This document shows, piece after piece, positions 16,367 through 25,119 of a stretch of 64,000 nt of DNA (position 1 is the stretch's first letter; each line of letters begins with the position of its first letter). This DNA is from Streptomyces griseoviridis (lineage in GTDB: Bacteria > Actinomycetota > Actinomycetes > Streptomycetales > Streptomycetaceae), in NCBI GenBank assembly GCA_014649155.1, contig BMSM01000011.1, positions 62,001 through 126,000 on the forward strand, read 5' to 3'. The notes beneath the pieces were generated by a model, which made no database searches, was not told the DNA's origin, and saw only the letters and a list, made by a program, of their open reading frames with translations. Position numbers and translations under genes: made by a program.

Positions 16367-17917
16367 TCAGCCCATGAACTTCTTGAACTCGTCGGGCAGC
16401 TCGAAGTCCTGGCCGCCCTGCTGCGGCAGGTTGAACGCGCCGCCGTTCTGCGCGGCGGCGGCGCGGCGGGCGGCCTCCTCCTGCTCCTGCTGCTTGCGCT
16501 TCATCGGGTTGCCGGAGCGCTGCTTGCCCTTGGCCTTCTTCTGCTGCTTCTTCTGCCGGCCGGGGCCGCCGCCCATGCCGGGGATGCCCGGCATCCCGGG
16601 CATGCCGCCGCCCTGGGCCATGCGGGACATCATCTTGCGGGCCTCGAAGAACCGCTCGACCAGGTTCTTCACGGCGCTGACGTCGACGCCGGAGCCCTTG
16701 GCGATACGGGCGCGCCGCGAGCCGTTGATGATCGTCGGGTCCTGGCGCTCGCCCGGAGTCATCGACTTGATGATCGCGGCGGTGCGGTCGACGTCCCGCT
16801 CGTCCAGGTTGTTGATCTGGTCCTTGATCTGGCCCATGCCGGGCAGCATGCCGAGCAGCTTGGAGATGCTGCCCATCTTGCGGACCTGCTCCATCTGGGC
16901 GAGGAAGTCGTCCAGGGTGAAGTCCTGGCCCTTCTTCGACGCCAGCTTGGAGGCCATTTTCTCGGCCTCTTCCTGGCTGAACGTCTTCTCCGCCTGCTCG
17001 ATCAGGGTGAGCAGGTCACCCATGTCGAGGATGCGGGAGGCCATCCGGTCCGGGTGGAAGGCGTCGAAGTCGTCGAGCTTCTCGCCGTTGGAGGCGAACA
17101 TGATCGGCTTGCCGGTCACCGAGGCGATCGACAGGGCGGCGCCGCCGCGGGCGTCGCCGTCGAGCTTGGAGAGGACGACACCGTCGAAGCCGACGCCGTC
17201 GCGGAACGCCTCGGCGGTGTTGACCGCGTCCTGGCCGATCATCGCGTCGACGACGAAGAGGATCTCGTCGGGCGAGACGGCGTCGCGGATGTCGGCGGCC
17301 TGCCGCATCAGCTCGGCGTCGATGCCGAGGCGGCCGGCGGTGTCGACGATGACGATGTCGTGGACCTTGGCCTTGGCGAACTCGATGGAGTCCTTGGCGA
17401 CCTTGACCGGGTCGCCGACGCCGTTGCCCGGCTCGGGGGCGTAGACGGCGACGCCGGCCCGCTCGGCGACGACGCTGAGCTGGTTGACGGCGTTGGGGCG
17501 CTGGAGGTCGCAGGCGACCAGCAGCGGGGAGTGCCCCTGCTCCTTCAGCCACCGGCCGAGCTTGCCGGCGAGGGTGGTCTTGCCCGCGCCCTGGAGGCCG
17601 GCCAGCATGATCACGGTCGGCGGGTTCTTGGCGAACCGCAGGCGCCGGGTCTCGCCGCCGAGGATGGTGACCAGTTCCTCGTTGACGATCTTGAGGACCT
17701 GCTGGGCGGGGTTGAGTGCCTTGGAGACCTCGGCGCCGAGCGCGCGCTCCTTGACGTTCTTGATGAACGCGCGGACCACCGGGAGGGCGACGTCGGCCTC
17801 GAGGAGCGCGATGCGGATCTCGCGGGCCGTGGCGTCGATGTCCGCCTCGGACAACCGCCCCTTGCCGCGCAGGCTCTTGAAAGTCGCTGAGAGGCGATCG
17901 GAGAGTGTATCGAACAC
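16367..17917 (-). CDS. ffh: signal recognition particle protein Ffh
   Basis: Ffh binds signal peptides and 4.5S RNA and delivers ribosomes to FtsY. It is 516 residues: N domain at about 1-90, GTPase domain with P-loop GLQGAGKT (107-114), DTAGRLGID and TKLDGDARGG. The C-terminal M domain has DFLAQMEQVRKMGSISKLLG and the RNA-binding SRRARIAKGSGVDVSAV, followed by a Met/Gly/Pro-rich segment and a Lys/Gln-rich tail. Its partner ftsY is at 25535-26743. The gap to glnD upstream is 114 bp. Confidence 0.97.
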   Translation of the reverse strand: MFDTLSDRLSATFKSLRGKGRLSEADIDATAREIRIALLEADVALPVVRAFIKNVKERALGAEVSKALNPAQQVLKIVNEELVTILGGETRRLRFAKNPPTVIMLAGLQGAGKTTLAGKLGRWLKEQGHSPLLVACDLQRPNAVNQLSVVAERAGVAVYAPEPGNGVGDPVKVAKDSIEFAKAKVHDIVIVDTAGRLGIDAELMRQAADIRDAVSPDEILFVVDAMIGQDAVNTAEAFRDGVGFDGVVLSKLDGDARGGAALSIASVTGKPIMFASNGEKLDDFDAFHPDRMASRILDMGDLLTLIEQAEKTFSQEEAEKMASKLASKKGQDFTLDDFLAQMEQVRKMGSISKLLGMLPGMGQIKDQINNLDERDVDRTAAIIKSMTPGERQDPTIINGSRRARIAKGSGVDVSAVKNLVERFFEARKMMSRMAQGGGMPGMPGIPGMGGGPGRQKKQQKKAKGKQRSGNPMKRKQQEQEEAARRAAAAQNGGAFNLPQQGGQDFELPDEFKKFMG

Positions 17918-18031
17918 GGCGGCGTCGGTCCTCGGAGTCGGGGGCGTTTCGGGCTGCCCTCCAGGGTATCCGTCCTGACGAGCAAATCGTCCCCACCCAC
18001 CGGACGAGTGAGCGGGCGGGGCGGTGCGGGG

Positions 18032-20494
18032 TCACCCCCGGAGCATCTCCTCCAGCGTCCGCGCCACCGACACCGCTTCCTCCCGCGGCAGCGGTCCGCC
18101 CTCGGCCGGCGTCACGTAGAACGCGTCGACGGCGTTGGCGCCCAGCGTCGAGACGTGTGCGCTGCGCACCCGTACGCCCGCCTCCTCCAGCGCCCGGCCG
18201 ATCCGGAACAGCAGACCCGGCGCGTCCTGGGCGCGGACCTCGAACACGGTCGCGGAGCGGGACGCGGCCGGGGCGACCGTCACCCGGGGCGGGGGCGCGA
18301 CCACGCCCCGGCGCCGCGGGTAGGCGGCGTCGCGTTCGGCGAGGCGGGCGGCGATGTCCAGGGAGCCGTCCAGGGCGCGGACCAGGTCGGCGCGGAGCCG
18401 GGCGGCCTGCGGCAGCGAGCCGTACTCGGCGGCGACCCGCCAGTCGAGGAGCAGGGCGGAGCCGTCGACGCCGTCCGGCAGCGGCAGGGCGCGCAGTTCG
18501 GCGGTGCGGACGGTGAGGCGGTGCACGGCGAGGACCCCGGCGACGGCGGGGAGCACGCCCGCCTGGTCGGGTACGGCGATCAGCAGCTCCACGCCGAGCG
18601 GTTCCTGCTCGCCCGGCGCCTGCGCGGGCGCCTCGGCGGGAGGTTCCGTCTGGGCGCGCAGGGCCAGGACCGGCCCGCCCGTGCGGAAGGCTTCCAGGGC
18701 GAGCCGTTCCTGCTCGGCGGTGGGCGCGGCGGCCTCCGGGTCCTCCAGGGGGTCCCCGGAGAGCACCGCGGAGACCCGTTTGACCAGGTCGGCGACGAGC
18801 GAGCCGCGCCAGGCGGACCAGGCGGCGGGGCCGGTGGCCAGGGCGTCGGCCTCGGTGAGGGCGTGCAGCAGTTCCAGGGTGCTCTGGGTGCCGACCGCCT
18901 CGGCGACCGCCCGTACGGTGGCCGGGTCGTCCAGGTCGCGCCGGGTGGCGGTGTCGACGAGCAGCAGGTGGTGGCGTACGAGGGTGGCGAGGACGGCGGC
19001 GTCGGCGGGGTCGAAGCCGATGCGGACGGCGACGTCCTTGGCGATGATCTCGCCGGCCACCGAGTGGTCGCCGGGCCAGCCCTTGCCGATGTCGTGCAGC
19101 AGGGCGGCGACGAGCAGCAGGTCGGGGCGGTGGACGCGGCGGGTGAACGCGGCGGCGCGCACCGCGGTCTCGATGAGGTGCCGGTCGACGGTCCAGACGT
19201 GCACGGCGTTGCGCTGCGGGCGGCAGCGCACCCGCTCCCAGTCGGGCAGCAGCCGGGTGACCAGTCCCTCGGCCTCCAGGGCTTCCCAGACCTCGACGGT
19301 GGGCCGGCCGGAGCCGAGCAGGGTGACGAGCTGTTCGCGGGCCTCGGCGGGCCAGGGCGTGGGCAGGGGGCGCACGGTGGCGGCGAGGCGGCGCACGGCG
19401 TGCAGGGAGAGCGGGAGTCCGGCCTGCGCGGCGGCGGCCGCGGCGCGCAGCGGGAGGACGGGGTCGCGTTCGGGGCGTGCGGCGCGGGCGAGCACCACCT
19501 CGCCGTCCTGTTCGACGACGCCCTCGGCGAGCGGGGAGCGTTCGGGGGCCGGTTTGCCGCCGCCGAGCATGGCGCGCAGCCGGGGCCGTACCGACCGGGC
19601 CCGCAGGACGCGTCCGACCTCGCGCCAGGTGACGTCGCTGGCGTAGGAGACGAGGCGGGCGGACTCGTAGACCTGGCGGAGCAGGGTGTCGGCGTCGAGG
19701 AGGCCGAGTTCGGCGGCGACCTGGTCCTGTTCCTGGAGGGCGAGCCGGTCGGTGGCGCGGCCGGTGACGAGGTGGAGGGCGTCGCGGACGTCGAGGAGGA
19801 GGCGGCGGGCGGCGGCGAGGCCCTCGCGGGGGGCGTCGGCGAGCCAGGAGGCGGCGACGGCGCGCAGGGCGGTGGCGTCGCGCAGTCCGCCGCGGGCCTC
19901 CTTGAGGTCGGGTTCGAGGAGGTACTGCAGTTCGCCCTGGCGTTCGGCGCGTTCGGCGCAGAGTTCCTGGAGTGCGGGGAGGCGCTTGGGTGCCTGGTTG
20001 CGCCAGTCGGCGAGGACGGTGGTGCGCAGCGCGGCGGTCTGGCCGAGGTCGCCGGCGAGGTGGCGGGCGTCGAGGAGACCGAGGTGGACCTTGAGGTCCT
20101 CGCCCGCGGTCCGGCGGGCCTCGGCGGGGGTGCGGACCGAGTGGTCGAGGGCGAGGCCGAGGTCCCAGACGGGGTACCAGAGGCGGTCGGCGAGCGCGGC
20201 GACCGCCTTGTCGTCGTGGCCGTCGTGCAGCAGGAGCAGGTCGAGGTCGCTGCGCGGGGACAGCTCGCCGCGGCCGTATCCGCCGACCGCGACCAGGGAC
20301 ACGCCCCGCAGGCCCAGTTCGCCGGCCGCGGTGTCGAAGAGGCCGGTGAGCCATTCGTCCGTCAGTGCGGAGAGGGCGGAACGGCGCGGCGGCCCGGACC
20401 GCGCCCCCTCGGTGAGGAGGCGCAGCCGGGCCGCCGCGTAGCCGCTGGGTCCCGAGTCCTCTGCTTCTGTCGTCGTCACGTCCGTGCGTGTCAC
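18032..20494 (-). CDS. glnD: PII uridylyltransferase-family protein GlnD
   Basis: The nitrogen-signal enzyme modifying GlnK; in Streptomyces it adenylylates rather than uridylylates its PII protein. The 820-residue protein has the nucleotidyltransferase motif VAVGGYGRGELSPRSDLDLL, an HD phosphohydrolase site (LLVAALLHDIGKGWPGDHS) and two C-terminal ACT domains (LLIAVPDQAGVLPAVAGVLA and FEVRAQDAPGLLFRIGRALE). GTG 20494 is preceded by AGGAG 7 nt upstream, which decides the start; a GTG five codons in is less likely. It lies 26 bp after glnK in the amtB-glnK-glnD operon. Confidence 0.95.
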   Translation of the reverse strand: MTRTDVTTTEAEDSGPSGYAAARLRLLTEGARSGPPRRSALSALTDEWLTGLFDTAAGELGLRGVSLVAVGGYGRGELSPRSDLDLLLLHDGHDDKAVAALADRLWYPVWDLGLALDHSVRTPAEARRTAGEDLKVHLGLLDARHLAGDLGQTAALRTTVLADWRNQAPKRLPALQELCAERAERQGELQYLLEPDLKEARGGLRDATALRAVAASWLADAPREGLAAARRLLLDVRDALHLVTGRATDRLALQEQDQVAAELGLLDADTLLRQVYESARLVSYASDVTWREVGRVLRARSVRPRLRAMLGGGKPAPERSPLAEGVVEQDGEVVLARAARPERDPVLPLRAAAAAAQAGLPLSLHAVRRLAATVRPLPTPWPAEAREQLVTLLGSGRPTVEVWEALEAEGLVTRLLPDWERVRCRPQRNAVHVWTVDRHLIETAVRAAAFTRRVHRPDLLLVAALLHDIGKGWPGDHSVAGEIIAKDVAVRIGFDPADAAVLATLVRHHLLLVDTATRRDLDDPATVRAVAEAVGTQSTLELLHALTEADALATGPAAWSAWRGSLVADLVKRVSAVLSGDPLEDPEAAAPTAEQERLALEAFRTGGPVLALRAQTEPPAEAPAQAPGEQEPLGVELLIAVPDQAGVLPAVAGVLAVHRLTVRTAELRALPLPDGVDGSALLLDWRVAAEYGSLPQAARLRADLVRALDGSLDIAARLAERDAAYPRRRGVVAPPPRVTVAPAASRSATVFEVRAQDAPGLLFRIGRALEEAGVRVRSAHVSTLGANAVDAFYVTPAEGGPLPREEAVSVARTLEEMLRG

Positions 20495-20520
20495 CCAGCG
20501 ACTCCTGTTCGTCCGTCGTG

Positions 20521-20859
20521 TCAGAGCGCGTCCGGGCCGCGCTCGCCGGTGCGGACCCGGACGGCGGTGTCGACCGGGATCGACCACACCTTGCCGTCAC
20601 CGATCTTGCCGGTGCGGGCCGCCTTGACGACGACCTCGATGAGCTGTTCGGCGTCGTCGTCCTCGACCAGCACCTCGATGCGGATCTTGGGGACGAGGTC
20701 GACGGTGTACTCGGCGCCCCGGTAGACCTCGGTGTGTCCGCGCTGGCGGCCGTAGCCGCTGGCCTCGGTGACGGTCAGGCCGTGCACGCCGAAGGTCTGG
20801 AGGGCTTCCTTGATCTCGTCGAGCCGGTGCGGCTTGACGACGGCGGTGATGAGCTTCAT
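20521..20859 (-). CDS. glnK: nitrogen regulatory protein PII (GlnK)
   Basis: A 112-residue PII signal transducer that senses 2-oxoglutarate and ATP/ADP and controls AmtB. The T-loop with modifiable Tyr51 is visible (GHTEVYRGAEYTVDLVPKI), as are the B-loop (VKAARTGKIGDGKVWSIPV) and C-terminal RTGERGPDAL. Its ATG overlaps the amtB stop by 4 bp (ATGA), so translation is coupled. Confidence 0.97.
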   Translation of the reverse strand: MKLITAVVKPHRLDEIKEALQTFGVHGLTVTEASGYGRQRGHTEVYRGAEYTVDLVPKIRIEVLVEDDDAEQLIEVVVKAARTGKIGDGKVWSIPVDTAVRVRTGERGPDAL

Positions 20860-22202
20860 GCGTCCACCTTCTTGCTCTGGGCGCCGGCGACGGGGGTGGC
20901 GGGCAGGGTGCCGGTGCGGGCGGCGCCGCCGCCGGCTCCGCTGAAGTCGTATGCGGTCTCGGCGTGCTCGGCCTGGTCGATACCGGCCACCTCGACGTCC
21001 TCGGACACCCGCATGCCGATGGTCCTGTCGAGGAGGAAGGCGAGGACGGCGGAGACCACCAGGGAGTAGGCGAGGACGCCGAAGACGCCGGCGCACTGCT
21101 TCCAGAGCTGGTCCAGGCCGCCGCCGTAGAAGAGGCCCGCGACGTCGGACTGGCCCTTGCCGGTGGCGAAGAAGCCGATGAGCAGCGAGCCGAGGATGCC
21201 GCCGACCATGTGGACGCCGACGACGTCGAGGGAGTCGTCATAGCCGAACTTGTACTTCAGTCCGACGGCCATGGCGCAGACGACGCCGGCGATCAGGCCG
21301 ATGGCGATGGCGCCGAGCGGGGAGACGGCGCCGCCCGCCGGGGTGATGGCGACCAGGCCGGAGACCGCGCCGGAGGCGGCGCCGAGGGTGGTGAAGGCGC
21401 CGTGCCGGATCTTCTCGTAGGCGAGCCAGCCGAGGACGGCGGCGCCGGTGGCGACCTGGGTGTTGACGAACATCAGCGCGCCGACGCCGTCGTCGTTGCC
21501 GAGCCAGGAGCCGGCGTTGAAGCCGAACCAGCCGAACCAGAGGAGCCCGGCGCCGAGCATGACCAGCGGCAGGCTGTGCGGGCGCATCGGGTCCCGCTTG
21601 AAGCCGACGCGCTTGCCGATGACGAGGATGACGCCGAGGGCCGCGGCACCGGCGTTGATGTGCACGGCCGTACCGCCGGCGAAGTCGATGACGCCCAGCT
21701 CGAAGGCCCAGCCGCCGGCGCCCCAGACCCAGTGCGCGACCGGGAAGTAGACGACGGTGACCCACAGGGCGACGAAAAGCGCCCAGGCGGTGAACTTGAC
21801 GCGGTCCGCGAGGGCGCCGCTGATCAGGGCGGGCGTGAGGATCGCGAACATCATCTGGAAGACCAGGAAGACGAAGACCGGGATCGTGTAGCCGTCCCAG
21901 AGTTCGGTGAGGCCGATGTTGCTCAGACCCACCCAGTCGGAGTTCCAGCCGATGAGCGAGCCGGAGTCCGTGCCGAACGCCATGGAGAAGCCGTAGAGCA
22001 CCCACAGGACGGTGACGATGCCGAGGCTGATGAAGCTCATCATCAGCATGTTCAGGGTGCTCTTGACCCGGACCATGCCTCCGTAGAAGAAGGCCAGGGC
22101 GGGGGTCATGAGCATCACCAGGGCGGAACAGATGAGCATGAACCCTGTGTTGGCGGCAGAGAGCGTGGGCGCCTCTGCGGCAAGGGTGATGGCTGGTGCC
22201 AT
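20856..22202 (-). CDS. amtB: ammonium transporter AmtB
   Basis: A trimeric ammonium channel, 448 residues, about 11 membrane segments. The twin-histidine pore residues lie in GTAVHINAGAAALG and VGVHMVGGILGSLL, and the family motifs FFYGGMVRVKSTLNMLMMSF and WFGWFGFNAGS are present. The hydrophilic C-terminus ends in Lys-Lys-Val-Asp-Ala. ATG 22202 follows GAGGAG. The upstream region carries a GlnR-like box (22320-22355), matching known control of this operon by GlnR under nitrogen limitation. Confidence 0.96.
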   Translation of the reverse strand: MAPAITLAAEAPTLSAANTGFMLICSALVMLMTPALAFFYGGMVRVKSTLNMLMMSFISLGIVTVLWVLYGFSMAFGTDSGSLIGWNSDWVGLSNIGLTELWDGYTIPVFVFLVFQMMFAILTPALISGALADRVKFTAWALFVALWVTVVYFPVAHWVWGAGGWAFELGVIDFAGGTAVHINAGAAALGVILVIGKRVGFKRDPMRPHSLPLVMLGAGLLWFGWFGFNAGSWLGNDDGVGALMFVNTQVATGAAVLGWLAYEKIRHGAFTTLGAASGAVSGLVAITPAGGAVSPLGAIAIGLIAGVVCAMAVGLKYKFGYDDSLDVVGVHMVGGILGSLLIGFFATGKGQSDVAGLFYGGGLDQLWKQCAGVFGVLAYSLVVSAVLAFLLDRTIGMRVSEDVEVAGIDQAEHAETAYDFSGAGGGAARTGTLPATPVAGAQSKKVDA

Positions 22203-22319
22203 CGGCGTCTCCTCGTCGTTGGTACGGCCCCGTGCGGGCGAAGCCTGGGCGGAATGAGGGGTGGGCCGGTTATGCGCCATGAGATTGGCGCAGCGCGGTT
22301 TCGGTGGGCGCCCCTCGTT

Positions 22320-22355
22320 GTTTCGCCGCCGTGACGAAGAGGTCGTGCGTGTTAC
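22320..22355 (-). promoter_or_regulatory. candidate GlnR binding boxes upstream of amtB
   Basis: Read on the minus strand, 22335-22320 is GTCAC-n6-GAAAC, an exact match to the GlnR a/b half-site pattern (gTnAc-n6-GaAAc). A second GTAAC lies at 22355-22351, 20 nt away (the canonical period is about 22 nt), but its GAAAC partner is poor. The site is about 120-150 bp upstream of the amtB start. amtB is a known GlnR target in S. coelicolor. Confidence 0.62.
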
Positions 22356-22417
22356 GTGCCGGTGAACTGCCTGATCTCGCCGCGCCCGATCGTTATCGTG
22401 GCGCAACCTGCCGCGGG

Positions 22418-22493
22418 CCGGCCGCGGCGGCCCTCCGGTGACCTGGCATGGGGGAGCCGAGTCGGGCGGTTCGGGAGGGCCGGCCGCGGCCGG
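22418..22493 (-). terminator. possible nsdA terminator
   Basis: Arms 22418-22436 and 22474-22493 pair over about 19 bp with one bulged base, around a 37-nt loop, starting 13 bp past the nsdA stop. The large loop makes this only a moderate candidate. Confidence 0.4.
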
Positions 22494-22505
22494 GGTCTTC
22501 GGGGG

Positions 22506-24005
22506 TCAGACGGCTTCGGCGGTCTCGGGCAGCTCCTTGGCGAGCAGGTCGGTGAGGTCGACGACCTCGGCCAGTCCGCCGAAGTCGCGTACGGCCGTGT
22601 CGACGGTCTTGCGGATGCGGGTGTTGACGCGTTCGGAGCGGACCTTCTTGGCGATGCCGATGGCGTCGGTGGCGAGGGCCGCGCTCTGCTCGGGCTCGCG
22701 GCGCAGCAGGTGCACGGTGGCCAGTCCGATCAGGTTGAGGGCGTAGGACCGCTGGTGCTCGTCGTCCTCGGCGAAGAGGTCGACGGCCTGTTTCATCAGG
22801 GGTTCGGCGAGCGAGGCGTAGGCGGGGCTGCGGCCGGCGACGTAGGCGAGGTCGCGGTAGGAGTGGCTGTTCTCGCCGTGCAGTTCGGCCTCGGAGAAGA
22901 AGCGGATCCAGTCGGGGTCCGGCTCGTCCCACTCGTCGGCCTCGGCGAAGATGTCCTCGGCCATCCGCACGGCCCGCTTGGTCCGGCCGGGCTGCCCCAT
23001 GTTGGCGTAGGCGCGGGCCTCCATCGCATACAGCATGGACTGGGTGCGCGGGCTCGCGCAGTCCCGGCTGCCGTACTGGGCGAGGTGGATCAGTTCCAGC
23101 GCGTCGTCGGGCCGGCCGAGGTGGATCATCTGGCGGCTCATGCTGGAGAGGATGTACGAGCCGAGCGGCCGGTCACCGGCCTCCTTGGCGGCGTGCAGCG
23201 CGAGCACGAAGTACTTCTGCGCGGTGGGCTGGAGCCCGACGTCGTACGACATCCAGCCGGCCAGTTCGGCCAGCTCGGCGGCGACCTTGAACAGCGTGGC
23301 GCGGGTGGCGCCCGGCTGGGGTTCCTGGAGGAGGTCGGTCACCTCGTGGAGCTGGCCGACGACGGCCTTGCGGCGCAGGCCGCCGCCGCACTGGGCGTCC
23401 CAGCGGCGGAACATGACGGTGGTGGTCTCCAGCAGGTCCAGCTCGGGCTTGGAGAGCCGGCCGCGGGCGCGGCCCGCGGCCGGTTCGGGTTCCGGGGCGG
23501 CGGCGGGCTGGTTGGGCACGAGCCAGCGCTGCATGGGCTCGATGAGGGACGGGCCCGCGGAGAGGGCCAGCGAGGTCCCGAGGAAGCCGCGGCGCGCCAG
23601 CATGAGGTCGCTGCGCGAGAACTCGCTGAGCAGGGCCACCGTCTGCGGGCCGGTCCAGGGCAGGTCGACGCCGGTAGCGGAGGGCGTGGGGCGGGAGGCG
23701 CGCAGGCCCAGGTCCTCGGCGGAGACGGCGACGCCGAAGCGCTCGGAGAACAGCTCGGACAGGATGCGGGGGATCGGCTCGCGGGGGTTCTCGCCGTCCA
23801 GCCAGCGGCGGACGCGGGAGGTGTCCGTGGAGATGTGGCTGGCGCCGAGCCTGCGGGCCCGGCGGTTGACCTGCCGGGCCAGCTCGCCCTTGGACCAGCC
23901 GCTGCGCACGAACCAGGAGGTGAGCAGCTCGTTGGGGCGCTTCTCGGTGGGTCCTGGGGGTCCGGGGTGCCCAGCGCCCGTTCCGCCACCGCCGTTGCCG
24001 CTCAC
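22506..24005 (-). CDS. nsdA: NsdA, negative regulator of antibiotic production and development
   Basis: A 499-residue protein matching the streptomycete NsdA family, whose disruption in S. coelicolor raises antibiotic production. The N-terminus has a helix-turn-helix-like segment (ELLTSWFVRSGWSKGELARQ then TSRVRRWLDGENPR). The centre and C-terminus are rich in TPR-like helices (ELIHLAQYGSRDCASPRTQS, AMEARAYANMGQPGRTKRAV). A Pro/Ala-rich linker lies near residues 165-185. Membership in the BldD/NsdA-like TPR regulator group is by sequence resemblance; the molecular mechanism is unknown. Confidence 0.9.
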   Translation of the reverse strand: MSGNGGGGTGAGHPGPPGPTEKRPNELLTSWFVRSGWSKGELARQVNRRARRLGASHISTDTSRVRRWLDGENPREPIPRILSELFSERFGVAVSAEDLGLRASRPTPSATGVDLPWTGPQTVALLSEFSRSDLMLARRGFLGTSLALSAGPSLIEPMQRWLVPNQPAAAPEPEPAAGRARGRLSKPELDLLETTTVMFRRWDAQCGGGLRRKAVVGQLHEVTDLLQEPQPGATRATLFKVAAELAELAGWMSYDVGLQPTAQKYFVLALHAAKEAGDRPLGSYILSSMSRQMIHLGRPDDALELIHLAQYGSRDCASPRTQSMLYAMEARAYANMGQPGRTKRAVRMAEDIFAEADEWDEPDPDWIRFFSEAELHGENSHSYRDLAYVAGRSPAYASLAEPLMKQAVDLFAEDDEHQRSYALNLIGLATVHLLRREPEQSAALATDAIGIAKKVRSERVNTRIRKTVDTAVRDFGGLAEVVDLTDLLAKELPETAEAV

Positions 24006-24453
24006 GGGAACGCCCCCATTCCTTCAAGACCGCCTGTCGCCGAGTGCGCCAAGCCTTACCAGAATGCCGGTGTTCGGACCGTCCGTCCCACAGTTGTCAC
24101 TCTTCGAACGGAAAGCCGACTTGCCTCCGGCATAGGCACCGGCGCATGTGCCCCCAGGCAGCATGCACACAAAGTAATCCTACGATCACGCACGCGGCCA
24201 TGGCGATTCGGCAAACGCCACGATTCGCCACCCCTTCGCGTGAACTCCCGGTGGCGACCTCACGATTCACTTGACGCAGGCCACCCGGGAACGGATGCAA
24301 CGGCGTGCGTCAGGGGCGTGCGGCGTCGAGTGCACCACCCTGCGTGCTTCCAGACGCCGTCTGAAACGTCCGGCGCTGGGGAGGTGGGGTACAGAGAGTC
24401 ACGGCGCGCGTCCGTTTCGTAACCAGCGGTGCGCCCGACCCGTTGGAGGGGGC
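24006..24453. other. divergent intergenic region, nsdA and primase-domain gene
   Basis: A 448-bp gap serving as promoter region for two divergent genes. The part nearest nsdA (24050-24260) is less GC-rich than its surroundings. A 13-bp palindrome CAGACGCCGTCTG lies at 24351-24363, about 90 bp before the plus-strand gene. No RNA gene or further open frame was recognised. Confidence 0.55.
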
Positions 24454-25119
24454 ATGGGCTTCACGATCGGCAGCAGTCGGGGAATGCGTGACCTCCGGAC
24501 CGTCGCTCGGCGCCGCGGCCGCTCCTCGGAGTGCACCGCCGTGGCCGAGTTCACCGGTCTGTGGGGGTGGGACGTGGTGCCGGGGGCGCGGGCCGCCGAG
24601 GGCGTCTGCTCCTGCGGGCGCGCCGACTGCCGGGCGCCGGGCGCGCACCCGCTGGACTTCGCGCCGGAGGTGCCCGCCGGGTCGACGCTGGACGAGGTGA
24701 CCGAGGCGTGGGCGGGGTTCCCGGGGGCCTCGGTGCTGCTGCCGGTGGGCCGGAGCTTCGACGTGATCGAGGTGGCGGAGTCGGTGGGCTGCCGGGCGTT
24801 GGCCCGGCTGGAGCGCATGGGGCTGCCGGTCGGCCCGGTCACCGCGACCCCGCAGGGCCGCGCCCACTTCTTCGTCGCCGTCGGCGCCGCCGCCGAGCTG
24901 CCCCGGCTGCTCTACCGGATGGGCTGGGACGCCCCGTCCGCCCTCGACCTGCGGGGCCTCGGCCGGGGCAGGTACATCACCGCCCCGCCCTCCGACCACG
25001 GCGGCCGGGGCCCGGCGCGCTGGCTGCGCCCGCCGGGCCTGGACTCGGCGACACGGCCCCCCGAGGCGCGACTTCTGCTGGGCACCCTGGCGTACGTGGC
25101 GCACCGGTCACGGGCGTAG
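24454..25119 (+). CDS. bifunctional primase/polymerase (prim-pol) N-terminal domain protein
   Basis: A 221-residue protein with the N-terminal domain of bifunctional DNA primase/polymerases (DUF/prim-pol, AEP fold). The cysteine motif CSCGRADCRAPGAHP (residues 52-66) is the typical zinc-knuckle-like signature, and RGLGRGRYITAPPSDHGG is the usual C-terminal part of the domain. No helicase or second catalytic domain follows, so it is a stand-alone domain as in other streptomycetes. GGAGG lies 6 nt before ATG 24454. The stop codon lies within the first degenerate unit of the repeat array that follows. Activity is unproven. Confidence 0.83.
   Translation: MGFTIGSSRGMRDLRTVARRRGRSSECTAVAEFTGLWGWDVVPGARAAEGVCSCGRADCRAPGAHPLDFAPEVPAGSTLDEVTEAWAGFPGASVLLPVGRSFDVIEVAESVGCRALARLERMGLPVGPVTATPQGRAHFFVAVGAAAELPRLLYRMGWDAPSALDLRGLGRGRYITAPPSDHGGRGPARWLRPPGLDSATRPPEARLLLGTLAYVAHRSRA

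Larger units (their letters stand above)
22203..22505. other. intergenic region between nsdA and amtB
   Basis: A 303-bp gap on the minus strand between the nsdA stop and the amtB start. It holds a long imperfect hairpin (22418-22493) near nsdA, the GlnR-like boxes, and presumably the amtB promoter. No coding sequence was recognised. Confidence 0.6.

Noticed and set aside
16349..17890. 513-codon plus-strand frame opposite ffh
   Set aside because: It is composed of Leu/Gly/Asp-rich strings expected from the complementary frame of ffh.
18008..20725. A 905-codon plus-strand frame opposite glnD and glnK
   Set aside because: It is Gly/Val/Gln-rich and lies exactly opposite genuine glnD/glnK coding sequence. 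Long antisense frames are expected at this GC content.
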